Origin: Brachionus manjavacas
Taxonomy: Eukaryota; Rotifera; Eurotatoria; Ploima; Brachionidae
DNA length: 64,000 nt
Assembly (NCBI GenBank): GCA_019054805.1
Contig: JAHQIY010000039.1
Span: forward strand, 186,001-250,000
Direction of reading: 5' to 3'
Shown here: positions 34,637 through 49,289 of the stretch, piece by piece
How positions within the stretch are numbered: the stretch's first letter is position 1
How the letters are laid out: each line of letters starts with the position of its first letter
Translations under genes and position numbers: made by a program
Notes under the pieces: model-generated
What the model saw: the letters and a program-made list of their open reading frames with translations, nothing else
What the model was told of the DNA's origin: nothing
Database searches by the model: none

Positions 34637-34947
34637 TTAGCCACCAAATCCATACAAAGTTCTTTTTTGTCTTTTTAAAGCATTTACAACATCCATGGCA
34701 GTGGCAGCTTTGCGCTAAGCATGCTCGGTGTAATTTACTGCAGCCCTGCTTGCGTTTTTCAAGAAAACTTATAGGACATCGCTAGTTTCTTCAAATAAAA
34801 GCCTGGCAAGTGCTCAACACCACCTCGACGTGCCAGTCTTCTATTAACATGTTTTGTTTTTCCTTATATATTATCACGTAATACTTTTGTGTGTCTTTTA
34901 GATCATCCCTTTCCTAAACCTTTACCACCTCTTTCTCGGACAGACAT
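34637..34947 (-). pseudogene. histone H4 pseudogene
   Basis: 311 bp, against 312 for a real H4 coding region. The minus strand begins ATGTCTGTCCGAGAAAGAGG (MSVRERGGKGLGKG), continues SKRHTKVLRDNI and RRLARRGGV, and ends TLYGFGG-stop. It is broken by several stop codons (at the Gly-14 and Gln-27 positions and two more in the C-terminal half) and a one-base frame change in the middle. It is intronless like animal H4 genes, so a decayed ordinary H4 gene and a retrocopy cannot be told apart. No other core-histone remnants were seen nearby. Confidence 0.92.
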
Positions 34948-35645
34948 TTTTTCCCTATGTAAAATTCTTTAATACAGAATTAAGTTTGTTAATTTCCATC
35001 TCAATTAACCAACTCAATTTAAATGCAATTTTAAATCTATTTTAAGATTCTCAAAGTTTTTTTAAGTTTAAAAGCCTTAAAACATCAATTTTATTGACTT
35101 GCTGAAACTAAAAGAGAGATATTTGAGAAATACTAAAATGTCGACGTAAAATCAGCCTAACATAAATACAACCCCTACTGAAAGATGTCAATAGTCAAAT
35201 TGACAAAATTCAAAAATAAGATATTATAGAAAAAAACTAAAAAATAAACTTTGCAAAGCTTTGAATTCTCTTTCTAAATCACTTGAAAATGAAGGAATTA
35301 AGGTTTTTTCTTCACACGTTACACAGTTTAGAAATTGTGAAAAAATTTGAGCATTTTGAACAATCATTTAAAAAAATATTAAATTATCTTAGTATTTTTT
35401 TTTCTTTAAGACTTAAGTACTTCAAAAATAAAAATTAATGAAATAAAATAGTAAAAGTGGTTTTAAAAAGTTTATTTAAAATTCATTTCAACAAAGCAAG
35501 TTAGATTTAAAATAAGTTAAAACGATAATCACAAATGAAAACTGATTTTAATACTTAAAAAAATTGGTTGATTAAAATGAATTAAGTTTAGTCATATTAT
35601 AAAAAAATTCAATTGCTTTAAAGACTAAAAAGAATTTAATTTTAG

Positions 35646-38437
<2,792 letters not shown>

Positions 38438-38828
38438 TTCTCTAATATTATTTAAAAAGTATTAATAAAAGTATTAAGTTAATATTTTATTTAATTTTTT
38501 TAATGGAGAGTTTTCATATTTATACTATTCCGAAATACAGTAATTTAAATAAAATCCGTTTTTTTTTAATCTTAAAAAATGATGAAATAAGTTTCTGTTA
38601 TCATGAAATTTTAAAATCATTGCTAATTGCACTATATCTTTATTAGCTTTATAGTATTCTAATCGTTAAAAAAATTAAACTTTCAAGATAAATATGAAGT
38701 TTGGAAAATTTCCCATTTTGATTAATTTTTATGATGTAAAATTTATTTTTCAATTTAAATGTTCAACTTTCATTTAAACATTTTATTTTCCATTGTGCCA
38801 TTTTTTTTTTCAAGTTTCTATTCAGCAA

Positions 38829-39150
38829 CTTGAAGTTAATGATCGATTTTTGATGCTCATAATGATCAATTCAAGCTTTAATTATGAAATAAATTGCTAT
38901 TTCTTAAAAGATTAATGCAGAGATACATTTTTGTATTTAACTTACTTTTTTAAATTTTAAAAGCAAAATCTGCAAAAGTCTGCGATAAATTACTGACAAA
39001 ACGCATCATTTAGATGGTATGCATTATGAAAAATCCCAAAATTTATCTCTACATTAATTCTTTTAATTTAATTAAGAATTAACAATTTATTTCATAATTA
39101 AAGCTTGATTTTATCATTTTGAGCATCAGAAATTTTTCAAATACTTCAAA
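38829..39150. repeat. foldback element with about 100-bp arms
   Basis: The left arm (38829-38937) and right arm (39043-39150) are inverted, sharing GCTTTAATTATGAAATAAAT and TGATGCTCAnAATGAT. Hairpin-type MITE of unknown superfamily, just upstream of KARS copy A. Confidence 0.6.
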
Positions 39151-39544
39151 ATGCCTTCTTTTAAAGAAAAATTTTAATTATTTCTTAAAGAACTTGATTA
39201 TTTTACCAAAATTTTTCTAGAAATTACCAAAATTTTGTTAAACTCGCGTAGATACTCATAAAAACAGAAAATGCCAAAAAAAAGTTAACAGATCTAGATA
39301 ATTTACTTTTTTTAATTTTCTAGAACAAATTTTTATTAAAAATAATATCAATTCTAGCTTGATGATCTGAATATGAATCACCATAATGGGGATATTAGAC
39401 TTTCTGATTTTCTTAAAAATTATGAACCTAATGGTCTTACTTGTGAACCCACACGCATTAATATCAATAATTTCATCGAAGTTATAAGAATTAAATTTAG
39501 TCATATTGATCATATTTTCTTCAGGAAAATTTGGAATCTTCTTC

Positions 39545-39838
39545 TAGATAAGTCCGAATGGTTTGCGTGTTAGTCATGCAAGCAGAAGATCGAGGGTTCA
39601 AAACCCGCTGAGGCTGAAAAAATCTTTAAAATATCTTTTCAATATTTGGCGAATGTTAAAACCTTTTTCATCAAATAAATGGGGGGACCAGTTTCGACTG
39701 GGTAATAATTGCGGTGTAGATGATCAAATCGATGCAGTAGCCTCTGTGTTAGATCGGAGCCGTTGCTCAAAAAGGTACTTGAAAAGGAGATGAACGCCTC
39801 GCCATTATCCACTAGGATAGAATAGGGACAATTATTAT
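39545..39838 (+). mobile_element. tRNA-derived SINE (copy 2, longest)
   Basis: Head with A-box-like AAGTCCGAATGGTTTG and B box GGTTCAAAACC (39595-39605), then a body containing CCAGTTTCGACTGGGTAATA and GGAGATGAACGCCTCGCC, and an ATT-rich tail ending near 39838. The head resembles a Met-type tRNA around GTTAGTCATGCAAGCAGAGG but cannot fold a full cloverleaf. Confidence 0.8.
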
Positions 39839-39855
39839 TTGTGCATCAAGCTGAT

Positions 39856-40032
39856 TACCGCAATTATTACCCAGTCGAAACTGGTCCCCCTATATTTATG
39901 ATGAAAGAGGTTTAAACATTCGCCCTGTATTGCAAAGATATTTTGAAGGTTTTTTCCACCCCCCAGCGGGTTTTGGACCCTCGATCCTCTGGTTGCATGA
40001 CTAACACGCAAACTATTCGGCTTTACGGGCTC
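39856..40032 (-). mobile_element. tRNA-derived SINE (copy 3, inverted next to copy 2)
   Basis: Minus-strand copy starting GAGCCCGTAAAGCCGAATAG, with B-box variant GGTCCAAAACC and the same body up to GACTGGGTAATAATTGCGGT. It lies tail to tail with copy 2, so the pair forms a 0.49-kb imperfect palindrome. Confidence 0.8.
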
Positions 40033-40502
40033 TATTGATGCACAAAGATAAGTAAGAATTATACTTGTCACGTTTTTAAGTCAATGGTTTGATTCTGAGT
40101 TAAGATTTTTTAGAAATTAAAGAAACTTAAGCTATGATATTATTAATTTAGTTAAAAATGCTCAAATTTAAAAGATTAAAAGGAGGCTAGAAGAAAATTT
40201 GAAAAATCAAACCATCATAAGATAAATTTATTTAAATTTATACTTTGAGTCTAAACCTCAAAAGATTTAAAGAATTGTAAAAAGTTCTAGATTTGTATAA
40301 ATCTGCAATAAAACTAGAGAAGATGTTGATATTGACAGCTTTCCAGAAGAGCTAGTTTGAAATGGTTCTAAAGTATCAAACACCGTTGATTTAGTAGAAA
40401 TGTTTAACAGTTGCTTTACATCTATTTCATCTTCTTTTTTGTCCGGTAAAAATGACATTCACGGAATTGAACTTTAAATAATTCCCTAGTAAGTCATTCA
40501 TT

Positions 40503-43300
40503 TCATTTTTTTTTTATTTATATATTTTATATATTTATTTATAATTTATAAACTGCACCTCATAGGCGACTTTAAAAAAAAAATAAAAAGCCAAGATTAA
40601 ATTATTTAAGTTGCTGATATATTAAGCACATCGTATAAAATATCTTTATAGTATTTACAATTTACTTGATTTTTACAGAGCAAGTTACATAAATGTACAA
40701 TTTTTCTATAGAGTTGAGCTTTGTCTATTTGAGTAATTTTTGACACATAAAATTGATCTAGTGCATCCATACAAACTTTGCCATCTTCAGTGAAAGCATC
40801 TAAATCATTTATTTTACCAACGTCTTTTATTTGTTTGATAAATGAGCCTTCAGAGCATTTGAATTTATGATAATAGAGATTTAGAAATGATAATAATTCG
40901 TCCTTTGGATTAAGCTTTTTTATTTGATGGTAAAAAAGGATCTTAGACTTGTACAGTGAAACCTCTCTAATTTGTCCACCGCCGGGGGAAGCAGAAAAAT
41001 GGACACATACAGAGGTGGACAAATTAGAGAGGTTCCTACAGATGCCTATAAAATGAAAAGTTAAATGAAAAGATTTTTATTTAAAAATTACACTATTTTA
41101 AAAAAATAAAAAATTACACAGTTTACATACAAATGTCATTGACATTAATAATTATTTAAAAAAATTTAATATTTTCAGCATCATCCCAATTGTTGTCTTC
41201 AAATCTTTCATGCGTGTCTAAATTGTCATCAAATTCAACAATATTTGAACAAACATTTGAATCACGCTCTTTTAATAACTTTAGTGGTTCACACAAAGGC
41301 ATTTCGTCTTCTTCTTTTCTTCAACTGCTGACCCAACTTGCACATCTAATCGACTTTTGAAACCGGCATGCAAGAAACAATTTGAAATAGTTTTAGTAGA
41401 TATTTTATTCCAACTGTTTTCTATCCAAAAAATGGAATCGATCACAGTTAGATTCTTTGGCTCATCCCATTGATCGAGTATACGCTCGAAAAGCTCTTTT
41501 CTGTAATAAGCTTTAAAAGATTGAATTATACCTTGATCGAGTGGTTGAACAACCGCAGTACAATTAGCCGAGAAAAATTTGATGTTGACGTTTGAAAGAT
41601 TCAAATTGAGGTGATGCATTGTCAATGAATAGAATTATTTTATTTTTTTTTCATTTTTTCGTTTAAGTTATTAAGCCATTCTGAAAAAATTTCTTCTCTT
41701 ATCCATGCTTTATTGTTCCTTTCCATTCGACTGGCAAAAGTTTCTTGTCAATTTTGTTTAAGCATCTTGGATTCTCGCTTTTGCCAATAACAAGAGGCTT
41801 CAATTTCTCCCCTGTAAAGCTCACACAAAAAAGAACTGTTAATCTATCTTTAGCTAATTGCCACCTTTATATTCCTTTCAATAATAGGTAAAGTCTTGTT
41901 CGGCAATGCTTTCAAAAATAAGCCGGCTTTGTCACCATTGAAGATGTTTTCCATCTTATAATCACTTGAAATTATGTTAACTTTCTCTTTCCACTCATCA
42001 CTCACAGTTGCATCAACTGATGTTGATTCCCCGCTTATTGTTTTAAATTTTCTATTGTGTCTACTTTAAATCGCATAAGCCACCCCTCCGGCGCTTTGAA
42101 ATCACTTATACCGAGCTCCTTGACATAGCGCAGCGCTTTTTGTCTGAGAATCGTTCCTGTTAGAGGTATATTACGCGATCGGGCTTCTAAAAAGAATTTC
42201 CATATCAATGAATTAATGTCATAGTTAGAATCTTTTCTATATTAAAACGCTTTTTACCTTTTGGTTTGTTGTTGTAGTCAAGCTTTCTTTTTTAAATATT
42301 TTGAATTTGACCTTTAGAGCAATTGAACCTCGAGGCTAAATCGCGCTGAGATTTACCTTGAGCACTCTTTTGCACAACTTCAATTTTTTCCTTAAGATTA
42401 AGTTCGTTATAGGATTGTGGAGTTTTTGGAGTGTGATTTTAAATTTTTGACATTTTAAAGTTATTTTTTGAGATTCAAAAGTAACTTATTTCATCTCTAT
42501 GTATATTTTATTGCTTTCATGCATAATTCTTTTGATAATAATAAATTAAGAAAATTAGTAAAAAAGAAATAATTTTGTTAAGATTATAATGAATGGACAA
42601 ATTAAAGAGTTTTTTTTAAAAGAAAAAGTTCTTAATTTCCTGATTTTGGCGGACACAAGTTAAGAGAGTGGACACATAAAGCAAAGAGGTTTGTTTACAT
42701 GTATTTAGATAGGAAAAAGTTTTGGGGAAAGAAAAAAGTGGGCATTAATAGAGGTGGACAGATTAAAGGGTGGACAAATTGAGAGGTAACTGTAATAAAT
42801 TCTGCTTATTGATTTGACATTTAACGCCTCCAACAAAGCAGTATTTTTCGTGAATTTAAATAATCCAATGTTACGTTTAATAATACAGGCTTGTGATTTA
42901 TCATAAATTTTAAGCTTACATTTTTTAATATGACAAATTTATATGACATAATTAAAAATAGGCTGACAATATATGCTATACAGTCTAGCTAAGATTTTAG
43001 CTTCTAGACTGAATGCTTTACAACCAACTCCATTTAAGGAGTAAAGAGCTTTTTGTACTTTTTTGAGTTTTTCATCCCAATAATTTTCTTTAAAAAAATG
43101 ATCGCCAATTGGTAAACAAAGGAAAAACAAATTGTTTACTTTTTGAACTTTGATTCCATTTAAGTAAAAATCTCTAGATACACCATTTTTACTCCAATTT
43201 TGAAATATAATGACCGCTTTAGTTGGATTAAAATTTCTTAACACCTTCAGTTATTCTAATAAATTCAGATTTTGATTTTCATATTTTTTAATAAAAAATA
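40503..43300 (-). mobile_element. LINE (CR1/L2-like) 3' part, split by a Tigger-like insertion
   Basis: The minus-strand frame at 42939-43244 shows RT/thumb features (LNGIKVQKVNN, KALYSLNGVG, LYSIYCQPIFNY). It runs on through KCKLKIYDKSQACIIKRNIG to the insertion, and resumes beyond it with YKSKILFYHQIKKLNPKDEL to the stop near 40606. The 3' UTR holds CGCCT-ATG-AGGTG, a short hairpin, then an AAATATATAAA-rich tail near 40503. 5'-truncated; no endonuclease domain present. Confidence 0.8.
40954..42792 (-). mobile_element. Tigger-like (pogo superfamily) DNA transposon, decayed
   Basis: 1839 bp inserted at TA (40952-40953, 42793-42794). The ends are CAGTGAAACCTCTCTAATTT and (complement) CAGTTACCTCTCAATTTGTC, both running into GTCCACC. 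The minus-strand coding remains include FNGDKAGLFLKALPNKTLPI (the NADETGLFWKLLPDKT motif) near 41920 and VVQPLDQGIIQSFKAYYRKE (41281-41625, the LQPLDQG motif). Frames are interrupted by stops and shifts, so it cannot encode a working transposase. The left end carries an extra inverted copy of the terminal 20-mer (40961-40980 against 41014-41033). Confidence 0.9.
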
Positions 43301-45400
43301 AAATATTATAATAATTGAAGAGAACTCTCCAAAACATCTCATGAATCGTTTCCTTTGATTTAAAAAATAGACCAGTTCACCATTGCTTGCCAAATGCTTT
43401 CGTTTATTGAATTCTCCTTTGATCAAAATAAAAAAGATCTAAATGTATTACCATCTTTTTAATCATCTGGATCAATTGGAACGCATTCAAGAATTCTCCC
43501 TGATATTTTTGTACCTTTGCTTTATCAATTTTTTAAAGGGTAAATTTAATATGCTTTCTAATTTGAAGAAAGTATCTTCTAATTAATTAAAACAAAAGTT
43601 TTAGGAAATAATGTAAAATTTGTTTTCTAATTTGAAATAAAGTGTATTCTAATTTAGATAATTTTTTTTATTTTTATTTTATTAATTATTAATGTAATTT
43701 TCTGTGGTTTTCAAAATGTAAAACAAACCAGTAAAAATAGAATGAAATTTTTTCATTTTTAATAATCAAAATAAAATTATTTTTTTGAAAAAATTTCGAT
43801 TGTTCCACATTTCATGTGAAATAAACCCATTCAGCCATTCGTACATAAATAACTTAACAGAACTAAAAACTTTTTTACTCTTAGAAACCGCTTGTGCAAT
43901 TTTTAAATCAACAGCCTCCTTTATTTTATCTATTGGGATTAATGCTGAAGCCATAAAACATTTAACCCAAATTAATAATCATTTGAATAATTTGCATTAA
44001 ATCGAAGTTGACATTTTTTTTTTTTTGAATGGTTTAAAACACCAGCAGCCTATAAGCGTTGAACACCTTAAAAACGGAAATGACGCTTTTCATTAAAGCA
44101 GACTCTTTTCGGCGCATTTTTAAAAAGCATCTTAATGCTACTCTTAAGCTTTTTTGTAATATTTCAATCCCAGTATTTAAGATAAATTTTAAAACTCGAA
44201 GTTTTTTTTTCTTTTGTTTGTCGAATCTGAGTCAAGTTTCATTTCGACCATTAACCAAAAAGTTTTTTTGATCATCACTGAAAACTAATAGCGAAGTTTT
44301 TACACATTGCTTGAACTTGGAAAAATTTCTTGCAGTTATTCATCAGTCTCTGTCCGAGTTCTTGAAATTTTTATTACCTGAATGACCATTAAGCTGTTTG
44401 CTAACTTTGGCAACTAAATCACATTGATCCACCAGAATTTGTCGAAACACGTTATGTGTAAAACAATAGATTTTTTTGATATACTCAAAAAATACTCAAT
44501 TTCCATTTTATTTTATTTAATTTTTTTAGATTTGTTTTCGATTTTTTATGGTAAAGGGTAAAAAATTTCATGGTATTTAATAGCCAAAGATAAATTCAAA
44601 TTTTGAGCATTAGGTCTAATTTTAATTATATTTTATTTTTGTATTATTATAAATTTATATTTGAATAGATTTTATAATCTATATCTTTTAATTTTCTTAA
44701 ATTTTTTTTAAGTAAAATGTAGAGGGAAAATAATAAAAGGTAAAAAATTATAAAATCAAAATTTTACGGAAGGAAAGAATTTAAGAGGGAATAAGTTTAA
44801 AGGGAAATGCTATTAAATCAGCTTTATTTATTCACTCAAAGTAACTCTAAACGTTTCAATATCAATGAAGTATTGGCATATCACTGAAATTTTCCCTATT
44901 TATTTGCTGCTTCAATTCGTAATTTTTTGTCAAGGCAACCTCAAATAATCTGCAATTTTAGCTCCTCATCCAATCTAAATGAATTATTAATGTAATTATT
45001 AATGTTTTTTTTTTAATAAATTCTTCATTAAATATTCTATTGTTGATTAACTGCACAAATCTTTTCTTTTTGTATATTAAATTATACCCTTTAAAACCAA
45101 TTAAATATAAGGCTTAACCATGTATTTATATAGTGAAAAAAACTATTTTGGTAAAAGAGGTATGATTAAATAAATTTTAGCTCATTTGAAAGCTCAAAAA
45201 ATAAGAAATAAAAAAATATGACAATTTGTTATAATAATAAAAGGCGTAATATTTATATTTTATTTATAGAAATATTAAATTAAGTACGTAAGATTTATTC
45301 TAAATTGTTAAATTAATGAGCAATAAATTTTTTAATCTTGTCATTATTTATTTGAAAATTAAGATTATAAATTATTTTAGTTTTTTTTAAATAAAATGAA
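43300..45400. other. gene-free repeat-rich stretch
   Basis: Short frames on both strands (43766-43954, 43785-44000, 44059-44271) are unrecognisable. Probably old transposon sequence; the minus strand near 44300-44480 (HNVFRQILVDQCDLVAKVSK) looks coding-like but I could not assign it. Confidence 0.35.
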
Positions 45401-45407
45401 TAAAAAA

Positions 45408-47240
45408 CCTTAAATCTAGAATATTCTTTCGTAATTCTTCTTGGAGCCAAATCGTCAACCAAGTAAAAGTTTTCTTTGACTCGAAATACTCCTAAATAAT
45501 GACCATCATAGTCGTTAGTGAAGACGGGAGCGATTCATTTTAGAACGTATCATTTTAGCATAATTAAATTAGCAAAGGTAAGAAAAATATTGTTTCAATT
45601 TAGCAAATTATAATTAGCAATACTATTTATTAAAATCAGCAATAAATAAAAATAAAATCAATAAATTTAGCATATTTTTTACCTTGAAAATTTAAGTGAA
45701 AAAATAACTATCAATAATCTAAAATTAATGATAAATTATCGTAATATTTTTGCAAGTATTTGACATGGTTACATTCGAGATAACTTTAGAGCATGTTACA
45801 GCTGCCTCTTTGAGTTTTCTTCTCTTTTCTTTGATTTCAAATTGACTAATTTTTGGAGCATGATTATGTTGTTGATCATCTTAACTATTAAAGTAAACTG
45901 AATATTCACTCCCAATAGTATTACCATTTGTAAAACATTTAGCCTTGCAAAATATTGTAGTTTCAACACACCTCCAATTGAACTTAGAATCTTAAGTTTG
46001 ACTCGAAATTCGATAAAAAAATCCATCAAAAGATAACTACGGTTGACCTCTCTGTGATGATGTTACAAGTCCAACTTCAACTTGTAAATCATTAAATTGA
46101 TCAATTAGATCATTTAAATTATTATATTCAGCCATAGAAAATATTTGCTAAAATGAACTTGTTAAATTTAAGTGAATGTGTTTGCAATTTTTTTTTGCTA
46201 ATTTTATTATACAATATTGCTAATTTTATAATCTTGTTAAATTAACCGTGCTAAAATGAAACAGCTAAATTGATATTGCTATTTTTTAGTCTGCTAAAAT
46301 AATACAGAGCCAGTGAAGACTGTTGAAAAAACTAATTGATAGATAGATCCATCAACTTCAATTTCACTCTCTAAATCTAAGCAATTAATATCATATTGCA
46401 GTAAATTATTAATTATTAAAAAAAAGGTCTAAATAAAAATTCACATTTTACATTAACCAATTTCTGTTAATTAGAGCAAGTCTTTTTATTAGTTGAAATA
46501 TTTAAGCTGGAGTCTTTTTTAATAAATATTATCACGTTGCCTGAGAAATCGCTTACTTTTCCACAGCAACATTTAACAATTGATTTATAGCTTTGAAGAT
46601 TTAGCAAAAAATTGTTTATAACGTCCGTTTTCTCAGCTCTAGTGTCTTAAAATTCACCATCTACGGCTTGAAGTTTTAATACATCAATAATCCAAATTGA
46701 CTTGGCTCTATTCCGCTGATTTTTGTCAAATACGCTAAAAATTTCACAAATATAACTTTTGTATTCAAGATCTGAAGTTGATAAAAGTTGTAAAAAATAA
46801 TGCTTAATTCTAGTTGCATACCAAAGACCAAGAAGGAATTTCAATAGTACAAGTATTTTATGATTTTCTTTCTAGAATTAGGACTAATACAATGGACAAC
46901 TCTCCCACCGTTAGAAGGGATAAACTGTATGAAATCGTTAATTTCAATATTAAAATCTAATTCCTTGGAAAAATTGATTTTCTTACTTGTAATCTCAGCT
47001 TCAAAAGAAAAATACCTCTTCAATGAACTGCTTATATTTTCAAAATTTTTATCATTCGAATAATCACTTTCAGTGGAACTATAATTGGATATTTTTTATC
47101 TTCGAATTTTTTTTCCTTTTTAAAAGACTTTTTTTCGAAACTTTTTGAGCTAGTTCATCTTTTTCACTCTCTTCATCTTTTGATTCTTTAAAACAGCTCG
47201 GAAAAATACTTGTTAAAAAATGAGCGATTTGATTTTCTAG
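45408..47240 (-). mobile_element. transposon coding remains with a cysteine-protease-like C-terminus, split by a MULE
   Basis: On the minus strand, frames at 46841-47023 and 46647-46844 and the segment YQLVFSTVFT (just right of the MULE) / NDYDGHYLGVFRVKENFYLV-DDL (just left of it) form one direction of coding remains with stops and shifts. The YxLxxxVFTNDYDGHYLGVFR...DDL pattern recalls the His box of UCH/USP-type peptidases found in some large transposons. It lies directly downstream of the ISL2EU-like transposase remains on the same strand and may belong to the same element. Family assignment is inference. Confidence 0.4.
45526..46311 (-). mobile_element. Mutator-like element (MULE) with FLYWCH domain, 9-bp target duplication
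   Basis: 786 bp flanked by identical 9-mers AGTGAAGAC (45517-45525 and 46312-46320), the duplication length of Mutator. Ends: GGGAGCGATTCATTTTAG and (complement) GGCTCTGTATTATTTTAGCA, with many TTTAGCA/AAATTAGCAA words near both termini. The minus strand at about 45850-45985 reads NWRCVETTIFCKAKCFTNGN and then, beyond an internal stop, DDQQHNHAPKISQFEIKEKR, a FLYWCH-type zinc finger (WxC, C, HNH). No MULE transposase core is present, so it is non-autonomous. Confidence 0.75.
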
Positions 47241-47243
47241 TCT

Positions 47244-49284
47244 TTAATCGACTATATAACTATCAAAGACCTTGTAAGTAACTGCTCCAGAATGTCTAGA
47301 TTGAATACTTCCCATCAAAACCTTTGTATCGGGTTTAAAATTTAGACTTGTTTGTTTATTTATCTTTATTATAAGCTTTCCATTTTTATCTAGATGCTCT
47401 GCCAAATAACCAAGACTTTGTTTCAACTGATAAGATCCAAATGTTATATTTTCCAAGATAAAATCAAAGCTCAATCTAGGAAAATCGTTTAGTAGATTGT
47501 TTTCTTTCAGATTAACAAACTCAGCAGAATTAGATATTTTAAGACAATTTACACATTTTTCTAGCTCATTAACTTTATTTAACTTTAATTTCATATTTTT
47601 TGCTATTAAAACTCCATTTTCTCTCTCCGATAGTTTTGGATGAAAAAAACGATTAATAAAGGAACAACATATTTTAAAATCTGTCATTATAAGCTTAAGC
47701 ATTGAATTTTGAACCTGACCTAATGCTCTAAAAGACTCCTTTAGCACACCAATAATAGCTTCTATCACCCATCTACATTTTGTTACCATTCTAGAATGAT
47801 TTGCTTGATAACAAGAAAGCTGTTTTTGGTTCTTTTCAATGAAAGTTAGCATCATTACCTTCAACTTTTTATTTTGTAAAAAATCAATAGAATCCCTTAA
47901 ACCTCTTTAAACCAAAATTACATCACCACTTCTTATAAGATTTTCCAATGATTTATCAAACCTAAAGCAACTTTTAACTATCTCAGCATCATTTTTTGTA
48001 GCCGGAAAGACTCCGTAAACACCAATAATTCTCCCATTTGAAGTCACAAATATGAAAGATTTTACAAAGGACCGTTTTTTTTGGACTGTATATGATTTTC
48101 TCTGGAATATATTATTTGAACTTTTCTGACAATAAATATAAGTTCCTTTTTAAAAATAATTAATATGAAAAAAATTAATAAATAAGAATACCAACCATCT
48201 GCTATTAAAACTAAATTCTCGTCTGTTATACCATAAAGCTCTTTAGCAATTTCGGTATTTTGTCTTATCCATTCTGATCTTTCTAAAACATCTGGACTTA
48301 AGAATTCTGGAACAAACTTAGCTAAAAGAGATATCCGTACTTGCTCACAATATCTTGAAACATCAACATCCAAAATGAGCCTGGATTACACTTTCAGTCA
48401 TTCCAGTTTTAAGCCAATAAAGATAAACAGCAAGGGCCTGGGATTTTGTTCGCACTTGAGAGTCCTTCATTTCATCAAGAAAGCTATAAATTTTATTAAA
48501 TTCTTCCTTATTATTAAAAACAGTTGTATTTTTACATGTATCGTTTTCGATTTCAGATGGATCAGAAAATTCACAAAATAAACTCTTTTTTTTTGATGTC
48601 TCTATTAAAGTTTGTATCAAGTCATTAGCAGATTCACGATTAATCTTTGATTCATATTTTGATATCTTAATTAAATCAAGATGGTCATTTTTAAAAAGAC
48701 AAGCGTCATTTAAATGGGACTGGCATGTACGGCTGTTTCTAGGAATGAAAATATTTTTTGAAAAAAGAGCTTGTGTTCTAGCTTCTGATTGAATTAAATG
48801 GAGTTTTGTACAATTTTAACGACAAATAACGCAATTTTTATGACTAATAAATGATTTTGGCAAATCAATATAAATAAATTGGGATTCTTCAGACTCAGTG
48901 TTTTCAAAAATTTTATCTTTATCTGAGATCTCATCCTTCATGCCAGGAGAAAATTCATTTTCCTGAATATCTTCTAAAATTGTTTCTGTGTATTTAAAAA
49001 ACAAGGACTTGAGGTTCCAAATAAAAGTTGATCAGGAACTAATGTAGAAGATTCATTTCATTACTTATCTTTGTTTGAATTTTGTATAAATTAAATGCTT
49101 TATTGTAGTAATTATTACAAATAAGGTCTTTTTTCGATAAAATAACAATTGATCTGAATAAATTGGCGATTTCAACAGTTTCATTTGATGACATTTCAAA
49201 ATATCGATTGCGAGGCAAATCTTTAAATCTAACTTGATTGAATTTTAGGAATTTTTTTGAGAGTCTTTCACTAGTTTTCCCCAT
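47244..49284 (-). mobile_element. ISL2EU/Harbinger-type transposon coding remains
   Basis: In minus-strand order: an N-terminal region from 49284 (MGKTSERLSKKFLKFNQVRF); a Cys-containing segment near 48690-48840 with CVICR and a later RTCQSHLNDAC; VRTKSQALAVYLYWLKTGMT (48363-48620); YCEQVRISLLAKFVPEFLSP and ENLVLIADGWY (48062-48373, DDE_Tnp_4-type D); then SRMVTKCRWVIEAIIGVLKE (47244-47864, the last catalytic E region) followed by a SWIM-like tail with SLGYLAEHLDKNGK and SIQSRHSGAV. Several stops and frame changes show it is dead. The order and motifs fit the ISL2EU branch; terminal repeats were not identified. Confidence 0.7.
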
Positions 49285-49289
49285 ATTTA

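Noticed and set aside
34621-35640. Possible histone cluster
   Set aside because: Only an H4 relic is legible; no H3, H2A or H2B fragments were found on either strand between it and KARS copy A.
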